From Pascua guehoae (lineage: Eukaryota; Basidiomycota; Tremellomycetes; Trichosporonales; Trichosporonaceae): DNA of 64,000 nt. The position numbers were made by a program, and so were the translations under genes. Location of the stretch: contig BCJX01000003.1 in assembly GCA_001600415.1 (NCBI GenBank), forward strand, positions 1,917,167 through 1,981,166, in the 5' to 3' direction. Under the pieces are notes generated by a model, which did no database searches, was not told where the DNA came from, and worked only from the letters and a program-made list of their open reading frames with translations. This document shows, in pieces, positions 12,467-25,233 of this stretch. Positions within the stretch are counted from its first letter, which is position 1; every line of letters begins with the position of its first letter.

Positions 12467-12516
12467 GTGAGTTTTATCGCGTCGAGCAGAGAAGAACGCA
12501 TACTAACACCTCACAG
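12467..12516 (+). other. 5' UTR intron of the ubiquitin-S27a gene
   Basis: GTGAGT donor at 12467, a perfect TACTAAC branch sequence at about 12501-12507 and a CAG acceptor directly abutting the ATG. Introns directly before the start codon are common in ribosomal-protein genes. Confidence 0.75.
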
Positions 12517-13517
<1,001 letters not shown>

Positions 13518-15009
13518 ACGTCCATACCTTTCGCCTCGCCTTGGTGAATTATGCAGACTATGACACCCTCCACCCACTCGTTGACATCGCCCTCGCAACT
13601 GGAGGCCACATTTTGGGTAGTTGTGTACCCTCTGTGGCCGGGCGAGCGGTGGTAAGAGGTAGTTGTGAGAGAGCCAGCTGTTGGTGGGCGCGTAGTGCAA
13701 CACCTGGACTACTCTTCACCACCTGGCTCACTTCCACCGTTGCCCTCAGGCAAACCTTTCAACTTTAGGGCGTCGCCAGCCTTGTGTTCGCGGCGCTTGG
13801 GAGCGTACTCCCTAACCTGCTGTCCGCACTGGTTCGAAGACTCGTTCACTCTTCACCAGGTGTACGCCGCTAAACTCGGTTGTGTAGCTTCCTTCACCCT
13901 ATCGCGCCAAGCTCTCTCCCGCGATCCCGCTCACGGATGCGGTCGTCCAGGCCAGCCGGCTAGTGTCCACACACCGACAGAGCTGGACAGCGTGGTAGCA
14001 ATAGTCTCTGTGCCGTTGATTCCCATGGCTCTGCATGACTAACCAGACCAAGCCTTGAAATATCTTTAATATCTTTAATATCTATATCAATCTATCTGTA
14101 ATATAACACGAAGATGCTTGGGACAAACCATGTGGAAGCAACATTGTTTCCACATGGAGTGAGGAACCGGAGGACAGGGCGTGTGTGTGTGTGCGTGAGT
14201 GTGTGTGTGTGCGTGGGTGTGGGTGTGCGTGGGTGTGTGTGTGTGTGTGGGTGTGTGGGTGTGTTGGGAGGGGCAAGCACCAGCACGGGGTGTAGGCACG
14301 GGTGTGCGGTTGGGCGATGGGCATGAGTTGTAAGGGTTTTCTGGGTGGCAAGGCTGCAGCTTTCAGAGGACATGGATTGCGTGTCTGACTTTGCCAGTGA
14401 CAGGCATTCTCTTTGTACTGTGGACTGGCCACGATGTCGAATCCAATCAACTGTGCCCAAAAATGGCTGGGCACTGGTGAATTTGTACCACAGTAACCTC
14501 CTAAAAAACTCACGCCGAGAGGTCATACCACACGGGGAACCAGTGGTGCTCCTCAGTGTCAAGATCATGGCGACCCCCCTTGTCTGGGTTGGGAACTGGC
14601 TGGTTGGAGCCAATTCCCAACCCATTTGCAAATCGTGTGCGTGAGAGGGTCGTTGGTAGGGGAGTGAATGCCAAAACAAAAGCTTACCCATATGGAAACG
14701 GACCAGCCTCTGCGTGGTCAGCAGGAGGGCAACCAGTCCAACCCACACCTAGTTCTTGGTCGTGTTTCTTGACAGCGATGCGCTTCCCACCAGAATGGAT
14801 GGGCCACATTTCGGGTTCGGGAAGCTGGGTCTTAGGTACCATGGGGGTCCATGGTAGGCGCGTTGCCACAGAGGGGGTTCGTCCAGTCCCGTTGGCCGAG
14901 GCTCGTTCTGGGGATCAAGCCAGTCGATGGACAGATTGGCTGATACGGTTCACTGCGAGGTACGTGCGCCCTTCTCTCTAGAACAGTGGGTCGTGGAGAA
15001 TAGTCGTAC
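13518..15009. other. Mostly non-coding region
   Basis: It follows the ubiquitin-S27a stop. It contains the (GT)n tract listed separately and, between about 14500 and 15000, minus-strand coding-like fragments (for example VGLVALLLTTQRLVRF and EPRPTGLDEPPLWQRAYHG). These may be 3' exons of the gene starting at 15668, but I could not join them consistently. Confidence 0.35.
14180..14265. repeat. GT/GTGGGT microsatellite
   Basis: A run of about 85 bases made almost only of GTGTGT, GTGCGT and GTGGGT units on the plus strand. Reading frames across it (Cys/Val or His/Thr repeats) are artefacts. Confidence 0.9.
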
Positions 15010-15668
15010 TTTGGTAGCCGTGATAGCCAGCGCAGAGAAAGTCAGCCCGGTTGTGTGCTTGCCATACGAGCAGGGAGGGTCGAAGATGCCGCGCGAGTGC
15101 AGTAAGGTGTGTATTGATGATTGAAAGTTTTGAATAATCGCGTAGAGGCTCGAAGCGCTGGGGGGGACGAAGGGCTGAGGGGATGGTCCCCTCAGCGTTT
15201 CGAGCCTCTACGCGATGATTCAAAACTTTCAATCATCAATACATACCTTACTGCACTCTACGTGCCACCCGAAAACAATAGCGTCGACTAGCCCACGGAG
15301 AGCGGGCTGAGCAATGCAGAGAACGATGCCCCCAAGAGTCGGCAAGAGGTCGGGTTTCTTAAACGCGAGGAGGAGGCCGGCGAGCTACGACCAGCCTGCA
15401 AGTTAGCGACGTAGGGGGTAAGGAGCTCTCAACACCACGCGGTTGGTCTCAACCCCTGAACCTGAAAGCTGCCACACAATTCCTTTAAATGTGCCATACA
15501 CATCCAGAACAAGTTCCAACTCACCTTCGCGATAGGAAATCGTGACGTATTTGACTGACGCCAATTGCTTGCGTATGTTTAGAAAGAGTCGAGCGGCGGG
15601 GGTACTGGATTGGCGTCCCGGCTAAACTCGATATAGCCGTTTGCATCGATCACGGGCCATAAAGGCAT
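15010..15668 (-). CDS. Possible small membrane-protein gene, 3' end unresolved
   Basis: Five putative exons share one frame: 15668-15606, 15567-15525, 15461-15439, 15384-15247 and 15057-15010. They begin MPLWPVIDANGYIEF and continue through QLASVKYVTISYRE. Exon 4 encodes a hydrophobic segment, LAGLLLAFKKPDLLPTLGG then IVLCIAQPALRG, and exon 5 the hydrophobic GLTFSALAITA. Introns 1, 2 and 3 have plausible acceptors, and intron 1 shows a CTAAAC branch site. Intron 4 (15246-15058) contains the large inverted repeat described separately, and its donor lies inside one arm. I do not recognise the family. Downstream exons below 15010 are likely but were not resolved. The model could be wrong in detail. 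Confidence 0.4.
15095..15258. repeat. Large near-perfect inverted repeat (66-bp arms)
   Basis: Left arm is 15095-15160 and right arm 15193-15258. The reverse complement of the right arm matches the left with four mismatches, starting GAGTGCAGTAAGG. The 32-base spacer plus the inner end of the right arm forms a second perfect hairpin at 15174-15196 (10-bp arms GCTGAGGGGA, loop TGG). As RNA it would be a long stem-loop. It spans the putative donor site of an intron. Confidence 0.9.
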
Positions 15669-17838
15669 GGTGCGCGTCGAGGTCGATGTGGAGGCACGTG
15701 CTGGGCGGGAAGGAAGTCAGGGAGGAGGAAACAAAACGAGGAGGTCAGAGCGCGGTTGGTACCTCTGTTCGTCAGGCGGCGTGGTGGGGTTGAAATGGGA
15801 ATAGTAGGTTCTAGAGTTAGCGAGCTCGTATCAAAGGGCACGAGAACTGTCCTCTACTGTGTCCGATAGCATCCCCACTTGAGACAAGGGAGCAGCGCCA
15901 TCAATGGAGGTGGGACCAGATAATCGGGACTACAGTGGCCCGCAGAATAGTTATCGTCTTGGCATCTCCTCTTCCTCAGGGAAATCGCTTGCCCTACTCT
16001 TCACATTTGCTGTACGGTGGTGGTTTTGAGTAGATGTACTCATCGACGGTAGGTTCCCCATGGGTTGGACAATCTCTTCCTAACGTGTTTCTCTCGCGCG
16101 TCGCCACAACTATTCTGCGGGCCACTGTATTGTCAGGGAGCTACTTTGGTCAATCTACACACACACCTTCATAGGTAATGCGGCACACGGACGCGCAATG
16201 GGGCGGCCGCTGCTTTGGCTGCCTGGAAATGCGAGCGGCCAGAAACAGGTTGTTCTTTGCAGCCGCGCCTCCCACTGGACCAGCAACCGAAGCTGTTCGC
16301 CGCAGCAACGATCAACGATCTCGGTATATTAGGAGAGACCCAGCCCGAGGAGCCGCCGTAGGCTGCTTCGCGTGGCGCGCTTGAACACTAGGGAATGGCG
16401 GGAAGGATGGGAAGGAGTATCTGTCCATTCAATGGTGATTCAAATGAGAAGAGAGATGGAGAAGTGTGTGATGAAGAAGTACAGGAGAAGGAAGGCAGGA
16501 GTGCAAGTGTCAAGGAAGGTCGAGACGACGGGTGGCGACACGAATTCAGGGCCAAGAAGCAGATTCAAGGTTCAGGCACGAGAACCAAACAGTCGAGCAT
16601 CCCCATCCATACAGTGGGGGGGCGAAAAGAAGCACAAACCAGGACCCCACAAACCGCTCATACGGACAAGGCAACAAAGCGCACTTTGCCATCACACAAC
16701 TAACTCTCTGGCTCGCTGGCTCAACTCGACACACTTGCCCAATCCACAACTCCGTCGTCATGTCGTTCACTTCCTTCACTTCCTTCAGCCTTGCTGTGCT
16801 GCTGACACCGCACTTGCCAGCCGCATGCAAGCGGGTGCCAGCAGCACAGATAAACCTCGCGCTGGGTACTGCGTACGGCACCGCCTTTCGCCTCGTGGTG
16901 CTTCACCAATCCTCGCTGGTCTATGTTCGACAGGCCCTTGCTCGTCCACCTTTGCCGCAATCAATGTCCACACTTGAGCCTTACACTGTGCTGTACCGCA
17001 CAGTGGCTGTACCGCACAGTGTTTGATGCTTGTCGGCTAGCGCAGTTCTGGATACCTGTCCCTGCCGCGGTGCTAGACCTGAGTAGTGTTGATTCTCACG
17101 GCAATAGCCAACCTCCGACTACATTGCCGGGCTATAGTATTTGTCTGCTCCCACAATTGTGGCCTTCGTCGCAGTGTGTGTCCCCCCTGATGCCCGCTGA
17201 CGCGCAGTTTATCTCAGCCTCTGCCTGCCGCAGAAATATCGACCTCCTCGTGCCGACAATCCGGTTCAAATCTTTATGGAACGTGATCCAAGCTTGCCAA
17301 GAACAGTGGTATACCGGCATTCCCATTGTATGAACGACTGACTGCCCTTACACGCGACACTCCCTGTCTCCTCGTCGCGGGCTCGCCCGCGTGCCTGTCG
17401 GCGCGCAAAGCCCCCATCTCTCTGCGCCGAAGCCGGTCTGGCATAGGGACCATAAAACCATGCGGCTCAACCTTTGCACTGCGCATTCCAACACAGTGCT
17501 GGGTGTTTGTCGGCTCGTGCAGTTCTGTGTACGGGTCCGCTCGCGCAATGCGCCTTCCGCGTGATCGTTTCTTTGCGCGCACCCGAAGGGCTACCTGCCC
17601 ATTGACGATATACACGACTTTTTACCCAACCAATGATTGATATTCTTCACTCATCTGACACCGATTTGCTATCCTCGAACTCCGCAAACTACTGAATTCA
17701 CCAGCATCCCCGAGATCGATTTGGCGACGATATGCCAATGAAAACATGCGAACGAACACCACATGGACATAGAGCAAGTATTATGCATAAGAATCGATAG
17801 TTAAAATACTAATAATTACTCTGAATCACTGTCAAACT
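15669..17838. other. Gene-poor region
   Basis: It contains the TA-flanked MITE at 15933-16127. An 88-codon plus-strand ORF at 16759-17025 starts with a signal-peptide-like stretch (MSFTSFTSFSLAVLLTPHLP) but has no other support. I see nothing else recognisable. Confidence 0.35.
15933..16127. mobile_element. TA-flanked MITE (Tc1/mariner-like ends)
   Basis: A 195-bp element bounded by perfect 20-bp terminal inverted repeats (CAGTGGCCCGCAGAATAGTT) and flanked on both sides by TA (15931-15932 and 16128-16129). It has no coding capacity. TA duplication with CAGT-starting ends fits a non-autonomous Tc1/mariner derivative. Confidence 0.8.
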
Positions 17839-20800
17839 TCATCCGGCCACCAAACCAAAAGTGCTCCCAAGCAGGATTTGCAGTGGTCCGTATCTTGCGG
17901 GGCAATGTATTTGAGCGGGCGGATATCGGATGCGCTTATTGCATCGCCAGCAAATCTGAAAAGTGAGTATCCTCAGCCAATTCAGTGTTATTGAACTTAC
18001 AGGCTGGTCATCAGGAATATTGGCGTGGTGATGTACGCGGTCATCACCAAAGACACGATGACAGCAGAAACACTTCTGCTCGTCCTTCTTCTCGTCTCCT
18101 CCAGTCTCGTTATCCTCGACTGCGGCTGTGTTGGTCTCTATCGACGGGCGAGAGCTCGCCTTTGGGGCTCGTCCCACGATGTCGAAGTGGCCGTGCACTA
18201 CGCAACGCACGCAAACCTGCAACAATGTCAGGAGTGCACGTATAACTAGGCCCTCGGGACTCACGTAACCCGAACCGTCCTTTAGCTCGTACGGCACGTG
18301 TAGTTCCCCATGGCAAAACTGGCAGCCGGCGCCTGGAGGAACGACAAAGGGCCTTGAAGTGGCAGTAGACTTGCACTGGCTACACACCTGGGGTATTAGC
18401 ACACAGCAAGGCACGATCCCCACTAGCTCTGCATTAGCCTGGCGGACGTTGACCTACTCGTTCATCGTCAGGGATGCCAGGCAGCTTTCGCCGCGTCTTG
18501 GATTTGAGCAACTCGAATTTGGCGTCACACGTATAACAATGCTGGGTGAGGGCCGCTGGAAGACGCTGGTACAGTGGAGGCGTCGCTCCCGCTTTCACGG
18601 CTGCTTTGTCGTCAGCTTGCTGCGTCCTCGCCTGCGCCCACATGTGCTCCTCGCACAGCTGAGGTTGTCAGTCGCTGTAAAGTCCCGAAAGGGTACCGAC
18701 CCATCGCGTGGAGCTCTCCTTCAAGTCGCCCTTTACGCGTGCCCGACTGCAGATCATACGGTACGCGCATTGCATTCCACGCAGCGGTCCTCTGTGCTTC
18801 CTGGAAGCGGATTCGCTTCAATATGAGCAGCCTTGGCCGCTGCTTCTCGCTCCCGATCGTCATTTCGGGCTCGGCGTTCGTCGCCCCACATACGGTCAGA
18901 GTAACACTCGTGGCAGATCCAAAGGTGTCAGTCACGTTAACTAGCACTACTCACCCTGGAGCCATCCGCTTTGCGGTACCAGAACCACTGGGTCCATGGA
19001 GTGTTACAATCTTCGCACACATTCAGTTGACGGCAGTCGATGCAGGGTCGTGCCAGGTGTGCGAGGGGGTCGATTACGCGCCCACTTGGGACCTCTCCAA
19101 CGAGAATCCGAGCCCAACTTGCCAGTACCCATGATGGGGCGACAGCAACCAGCAAGGACTGCAACGCCCTGTGCGCGTGTGATCTCCACAAGCATGCGCC
19201 GGAATGTGCGGTCGCGCTTGCTGGCCGTGTTGCACGGTGCGCAAGACAAACCCTTGGCCCCTTCTCCTGTGGTCGCCAGAAACGAGTGGCTTGAGTCCTG
19301 CACCCTGAACACGCAGAAGATGCGAATTCGGAGGAGTCGAAGCCAAACTCCTCGTCCAGCTCGAGCTGGCGCTGTCGGTTTTGCCGTTGAAATGCCGAAT
19401 GCTTGGCCTTGGTCTCGTCGTACAGATTGCGCAACTGGCTGCGGAAGTCACGACCCAGAGCGACATCCATATCATTGTAACCGTTGGGGCGCCACGCAAC
19501 CAGCAAGGACTGGGGCACCGTGCACCTCGGTGACAGGTGGATGCGATCGGCAACAAGACCGCGCTTGAACAGCGTGTCCAGAACCTTTTGCAGTAGTGGT
19601 GCTATTGGTTAGCGCAATCATAGGAATTGGTGCTCACTAAAGGTGCTCAGCATCTCTTCCAAGGTGCTGGGCCTGAAGCGGCCACGGAAGGCGTTCACCT
19701 CCCACAGCTCGAAGCAAGCATTGGGTGCGCCAGGGTCGAGACAGCCAGGCTCCCTGTGGCAGTCGCGCGAATAAAGGGAAACGTTGAGTGGGTGTCGACC
19801 CTCCCCAGAGAAACAGTGAGGAAGGCCTGTCGCGCGGTCCCTGGTACCCACCACCATGCTCGGGACGTCGGTGCGGATGTATCCGCACTCGAGGACATTG
19901 CGCATGAGGTGGAAGAGCAGCTGGAGCTCCGTGTCGTGGTTTGGTGGGTACCGCTTCGAGCACTGGTGCTTGTTCCGTTGGAGGATGCCGATAAGGAGGA
20001 GCAGCATTTGCTCAGTGGTGGTAGCCGAGGGGAACATGAGGGTCGGCATCCCGTCTGCATTACGGAGCAGCGGGCCCTCAACGCCGTCGAGCCCAAGGAC
20101 ACGGCTCACGTCGCCCCCGCCCGGTCGGGGACGGAGACGAGGCTGTCGAGGCCGACACGTCTGCCAAGGAGGAGATCGACGCGCCGGCGCAAGGCGCGTT
20201 TGCGATCCCGGCGACGATCCCGGCCTTCACGGCCGAGGACGTCAACATCCTCGACGAGTTGATCGAGGAACTCAACCTCGAGGACACCTGGCTGGTGGAC
20301 GACAGCGTGCTTGAAACTTCACTGGCGCTGGGTGCCGCTGGCGACGACGTCGAGGAGCTCGCCGAGGGGTTGATGGCGTTTGAGACGGAGCGCACATTGT
20401 CAGGGGAATGGCAAGCACCCCCGTCGGCTACAACTTGCCGAAGCTGGTCGGGGGATGGCCGCATCGCACTAACAAAGTCTTGGAGGTTCCCAAGCCGCTG
20501 GAGTGATGACGGTGCCCGCGACGTGATGAGTTCCAGTGACGGCCAGACGTCAAAGCCGTGATCCGAGCCGCCCTGCATCGGTCAAGAGCTGCCCATAGAG
20601 ACTGGCGCACTTGCACCATTGTGCCGCTAGGGGACACGCAAAAGCGCCTGAGGATCTCGTCGCGGTCAACAGTCGACCAATGAGATGCTTGGAGGTCGCT
20701 GACGGTCGCACAGTGTTCGAGACCCTGCGCCTTGCCTTTCTCAACGTCACGCTGACATTGAGCTTGAAGGCGTGCCGCCAAAGCCGTATCGTCAACTTCC

Positions 20801-20844
20801 ATGATATAGGAAGCGAGCTCGTCGAGTTGGCGGGTCGTTGGCAT
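17839..20844 (-). CDS. Multi-finger CxxC protein, copy A (possibly disrupted)
   Basis: A family not recognised from any database entry I know. An upstream ORF (20844-20428) holds a SAP-like helix pair (LRRFCVSPSGTMVQVRQSLW). The main conserved block is 20109-19640: RNADGMPTLMF, VGTRDRATGLPHCF, then CFELWEVNAFRGRFRP. An intron leads to PLLQKVLDTLFKRGLV and AWRPNGYNDMDVALGRDF. About six cysteine fingers follow, pairs being CSGC/CAPC, CEDC/CHEC, CVEC/CEEH, CYTC/CSQC, CQFC/CVRC and CFCC/CWRC, with GT-AG introns just before the second pair in at least four. W/R/G residues in the linkers recall GATA fingers (for example WFWYRKADGSR). DNA binding is inferred only. A frame break near 18755 (TGA after NARTV) and the frame change between the SAP ORF and the next block suggest damage or sequence errors. 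The gene ends at the stop at 17839. Confidence 0.6.
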
Positions 20845-20940
20845 TTGGCAGTGTCAGTCCTGCAATCCAGGCATCGGTCCTCGGTTCTGTCAGGCAGCGG
20901 TTGGCTTTGATGTAGGCCGCCTTGTCGAGATGAGAGAAGA
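20820..20940 (-). pseudogene. Relic of the CxxC-finger family upstream of copy A
   Basis: The minus strand reads KAAYIKAN, then after a one-base shift LPDRTEDRCLDCR. This aligns with AAYIEANPLPGSTEDRCVDC of copy B. It overlaps the start of the SAP-like ORF and no complete finger remains. Confidence 0.6.
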
Positions 20941-20944
20941 GGCA

Positions 20945-21740
20945 ATGCAGGAATAATGTGGAGAGATATGAGTATTAAATACAACTGGAGAGGAGCGGTA
21001 TTGACACAAGGACGAGGATGTCGTAAGTATGGATGTGGCACGTGAGGTGCCACTTTGACCTCTGCCACCCACTCGTCCTCAAACTGCTCCCTCTCAGCAC
21101 CGCGAATCATTTGGGCTGATAATGGCAGAAGTTGCTGAGGTCAGCGTTATCATGATTTCTAAATCACTATGGGGGCCGTGTGGCGGGCGATCTCTTTACC
21201 CCATTGTTCAAGTTACAGCACCCCACAAACAACCATAGTACGGTAAGGAGTGGGGGGAGGCAACAGATCGGAGAGATAAACGAACGGGAGAACCATCGCT
21301 CACCATCCCCTCAGCCAATTACAATTATCCATGAGAAGCTCAACCGTCACGATATGTTGCAACCCTGAAGGCCCAAGTTGTACGTGCTCATTTTCTATCT
21401 CAAACACGTTACTCACTAATGCTGTCAGCACCGTAAGCGACAATGGGGATGAGTACCTTGAGCGCGAGTGTCAGCGTCTGTGAGTAGATCACTTTGGATG
21501 TCTGTGACGCGTGGGAATGTGTCGGCCACTATTGTTCTCAGCCATTGTTGCTCAGCAATGCAGGAGCTCTGATCATCACGCGACGCCTACACTCTCAACC
21601 TCTGGGCCGCACTGCTCATCCTGTGATCTTCTGTTTGGGCCCCTCAACGTTTTGTTCACTCATGTCCCAGCTGTCGTCCCCCCGTTGCACCGTGAGTGCT
21701 GTAATGCCATCTAATCATCATCACACCACCACTCTCAATA
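20945..21740. other. Region between copies A and B
   Basis: This separates the divergent copies A and B. No independent gene is supported. An ATG at about 21664 followed by a GTGAGT donor could be a 5' exon of copy B. Confidence 0.35.
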
Positions 21741-21744
21741 TTTA

Positions 21745-23450
21745 CAGCGCCGGGTTGTGCATGAACCTGCTGCAGACCGTCCTCGATACACTGTACCAAC
21801 GCGGTATTATCACCTCGCCAGTTAAGCTACAATCACGCTTCTCACCACCCCCGTCGCCGACTCCTGGAGACGTAATGGGTATAACGACACTCAGATGGGA
21901 CTTGAGCGCGACTTCCACAGCAAGGTGCAAGTGCTGTGCGACACAGTACGGACGGAGCACAAGGCCTCGAGGGATCGTGGTATCGAGTCTCACCAGCAAC
22001 GCTACGTTCAGACTTCGCACTACACCCGTTCTGAATACGTGGGATGGGCAGTCTGCGGCATTCAAGCCGCGCGTTCCTCGATCGCAGGCGCTGAGGCGGT
22101 GAGGTTTGGATCGCACTCAACAGGAGCTGACCGGCGCAGTTTTGTCGGTCTTGCATGGCGCCCCAATCGTTACAATGATGTTGAGGTGGCTCTGGGCTGT
22201 GATTTTGGGCCAGGTGCCTGGAGGCCGTGCCATCGACTCCCTGGCACAGTTCCCCTCCGCGTGTCGCGGTTGCGGCGATATCACGACCCAGTACGATCGC
22301 GCGTCGCCGTCGCGCCAACCTTGGTGCCGAGCGTGCTACCTCCGCGTCCGCGAAGGTCGACTACGTGCCGCACGTACCTGCGCGGACTGCAAAGAGCCCA
22401 GAACCGCCGGACAGTGGTATCGCCGGAAGGACCGGCGTCACGTGAGCAAGAAAACCATTATTGTGCTGACTCCAGATTTGCAACTTCTGCTACTGCCTGC
22501 GCAAGTGGGGCACGATACACCGTGCCCAGAGGCAGAAGCGCCAAGACGAACAGGCGGCAGAGGCTGCCTATATTGAAGCAAACCCATTGCCTGGGAGCAC
22601 GGAGGACAGATGTGTCGATTGCGGCGCTCGTACCGTTAAATGTCGACGAACGCGGACAAAGGAAGACAAACCGCGCTGGGTATGTTACCATTGGCAACAA
22701 GGGCCGACAGCCTACCGCTGTGCTTCACTCACGCTTGGGCTCGTGCGGCGAAGGCCCGCAAGCAAATGTTGAAGGCCGTGAAATCGGGTGCTTACATTCT
22801 CACAGGCTTGCGTGCGGTGCGCGATGCACAAACGCGTCATTGTTAAAGGGCGGGCACCTGCTGATCGGTCACGTCCAACGCGGCAGCCGCAACAGGTGGA
22901 GGTGCAGACTGTCGCACTTGCCGGTAGATGCTTCGCATGCACACGCGCGCTGCCGACGAACGGCACAAGGCGCGCGTATAACCATGACGATATCCCGAGC
23001 GACGAGCGGGTGGGTTTGAGCTCACAGGGGAGAGTGCTGACGTAAAAGCTTTGCCGGCGTTGCCACAATCGCACCAAGAATCCTCCTGTGCACCTCCAGG
23101 CTGCTCAGCCGCACGACGACTGTATGAACTGCACAGGATACCTGATCGTGTGGTGGCCTGCGAAAGGCGGCGGCTATGTGAGTTTCCGAGCCTGCTGTTG
23201 GAGTAGTTTTATCCTTCCTGCGCTGGTGTTGACACTAGGTGTGCGCTTGGTGAGCGCACGAATGGCCAGACAACGTTCAAGGGCGGGCGCCAAAACTCGA
23301 GGCGCTCGATTACAGCAAACGCCGTGGGATGAGCAAGGCTGTGGCAGAGGGACAGGATGTGAAACCGAAGCGAAAGTGAAAGCAGTACCGACGTGCCACA
23401 TCTGTGAAGTAGATGGTAAATGGAGCGCGCTGCGCGGGCAGGGGCGGCGG
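21745..23450 (+). pseudogene. Multi-finger CxxC protein, copy B (frame-disrupted)
   Basis: Homologous to copies A and C. It begins with NLLQTVLDTLYQRGII, then after a one-base frame change in a C-rich run near 21850 continues WRRNGYNDTQMGLERDF. A duplicated block AWRPNRYNDVEVALG follows. Fingers are CRGC/CRAC, CADC/CNFC (with an intron after RRKDRRH), CVDC/C..H, CFAC/CRRC and CMNC/CAW. In the last, a TGA stands where the final Cys is expected (about 23253). Compared with copy A it lacks one finger and half of another just before CVRCAMHKR. The N-terminal GTRDRATG block is absent. The long ORF at 21895-23019 is open only because it crosses between true frames. Confidence 0.65.
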
Positions 23451-24433
23451 CAGTGCCAACAGGAGGGCAGCATTAGGGCGGCCAGAGGTTGCTAGGACAA
23501 TGGGACGCCGTGAGCTCATAAGATTGCACATAATACCAAGTATGACATACCATGCAGCATTGTGCATGAGGCAAGCTTTCGACTCACTCACAATGTAGTT
23601 CTTGCAATGGTTGCTTGCGACAAGTCTTTGTTCGCTGTCGCGGCGATAATACTGTACGTCTAGCTCGAAGGAGAGAGCACTTGGTGCCACCAGAGAATAC
23701 AGTAGGCTTGAGCCTGTCCCGTCGCGCACCACTTTAACAAGTCACCAGGTATGATCGGGCCGCACATGCTGAATCGCAACGTTGTCCATTTCAGGCCTCG
23801 CCACATGTGACGCTGTTCATGGGTGTCGATTGCTCCAGCCTCTACCTACCCGGTTCACCGATACAGAATACGTCTGGGAGTCGATTCTAGATCCTTCAGC
23901 AATGGACAGGAGTTGGTGGAAAAGGCCGCTACAGTGGTAACTCGGGTAGATCTGCTAGCACGTGGATCTTGCACTCATTGCACAGGCTACCAATATTTGG
24001 CATGGTACTCCATGGCGCATGGCCGGCCACATTGGACATACATAGCTACGCGGTACACTGATTTTCTTGAATACTGATGCCTTTTGAGGTTGCACCGTAT
24101 AAATCATACGGCTTGCTCGCTAATTACCGACAAGCAGTGTGCAGCACAGGCGCACAGGTGCAGTTACGTAGGTAGCTGGTGGTGACTGTCATGTGCCACA
24201 CTGATGAGTCCGAGGATCCGGGGTAAGATTACGATACTGCCCACACGCACACACAGCCATGCACTGTTCCAACGATCGCCACGAACGTGCTCGTGTTTAA
24301 ATGGCGACGAGAAGTTAACTGGACCGTCGCAAAGTCAGCTCACAACATTGTCGTTTCCTTAACATTCTTCTCGCGCCTACTTCTTCGTCACACACGCACC
24401 CAACTTCATACTTGCTTTCCTATTATCCCAAAC
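23451..24433. other. Region without a supported gene
   Basis: Short ORFs only. A motif near 24200 (CTGATGAGTCCGAGGAT) resembles part of a hammerhead ribozyme core but lacks the GAAA segment. The stretch after 24300 is pyrimidine-rich and may be the leader of the following ORF. Confidence 0.35.
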
Positions 24434-25233
24434 CATGCCCACCCCAGCCCGTCCTCCCGCCAATGCGTTAGCTGGACGCAAGGCAAGGTACGGCGTCCCA
24501 AGCACCTAGCGTCAAAAAACGCTACCGGCAGGCAGCCCCCTGCCACCGACACCAACGTCGCATCCGACCATCCAGCTCCCAGTCCGAAGGCTGCAACCAG
24601 CTCTTCCACTCACCCACAAGGTTCCGAGGCACCCATGTCTTTACTGCTGGGCCGAGCTCACTCCCTGCACCCAATGCTTTCGGTATTTCAGACTTTCCCC
24701 AGCACCCCCACAACACAGCGACGTTCCCCACGTACGGCCCACCGGGCTGGCTGCCCTGCGGCTCGCCGAGCTGGCCGACTTACGGCGTGCCGGGGTGGCC
24801 AAATTACGGTGGACCAAACTGGCCACCTCACTACATGCCCGGCATGGCTCCGTATCCTCCACCGTACCCGGCATCGTACCCCCCTTACGGCGTGCCCAAC
24901 CCCGCCCCATTCGGCGTCCCCGGATGGCCCCAGTATGGCGCTGCAGGATTTGCCCCGCACGGTCCTCCCGTCGACCCGCGTGCGCCGACTTTCTCGCCGC
25001 ATGTTGGGCCAAACTTTCCTCCCCACACGTCTCCCCACACGTCACCAACCACACACGCCCCCGCAACGCCCCAGCCACCAAGCTGGCACCTGCATGGGGT
25101 ACAGACCTTAGCCTCCGGAGCAAACTTCCTCCCCCATGGGCCTCCTAATCCCTCGACCCACACACGCCCTCCCCGTCCTTCGCCCCACGACAGCCCCGTC
25201 AGCGCAACAGACGAAGTTTCAACTCCTCTATAA
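24434..25233 (+). CDS. Pro/Gly/Tyr/Trp-rich low-complexity protein (tentative)
   Basis: From about 24710 the plus strand reads a continuous low-complexity tail with repeated W-P-x-Y-G and P-x-Y units: FPTYGPPGW, SWPTYGVPGWPNYGG, GMAPYPPPYPASYPPYGV, GVPGWPQYG. It ends at the stop at 25233. A likely upstream part (SKNATGRQPPATDTN, then SSSTHPQ) joins in frame if 24620-24690 is an intron (GTTCCG donor, TTTCAG acceptor). MPTPARPPANALAGRKAR at 24434 is a possible N-terminus but the join is uncertain. There is no known domain. The composition suggests a prion-like or wall/adhesion polymer, which is inference. The antisense ORFs are shadows. Confidence 0.4.

Noticed and set aside
19627..20600. Acidic plus-strand ORFs opposite copy A (for example DELIEELNLEDTWLVDD)
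   Set aside because: Most of this interval is antisense to the conserved block shared by copies A and C. The Asp/Glu/Leu-rich reading mirrors Ser-rich codons on the minus strand. It is not fully excluded for 20120-20400.
21895..23019. 374-codon plus-strand ORF as a real protein
   Set aside because: Homology to copies A and C shows that the true coding frame changes several times inside it. The later part of this frame has no family similarity.
24195..24240. Hammerhead ribozyme-like core (CTGATGAGTCC)
   Set aside because: The GAAA segment and a proper stem II are missing. What follows is CCGGGGTAAG.
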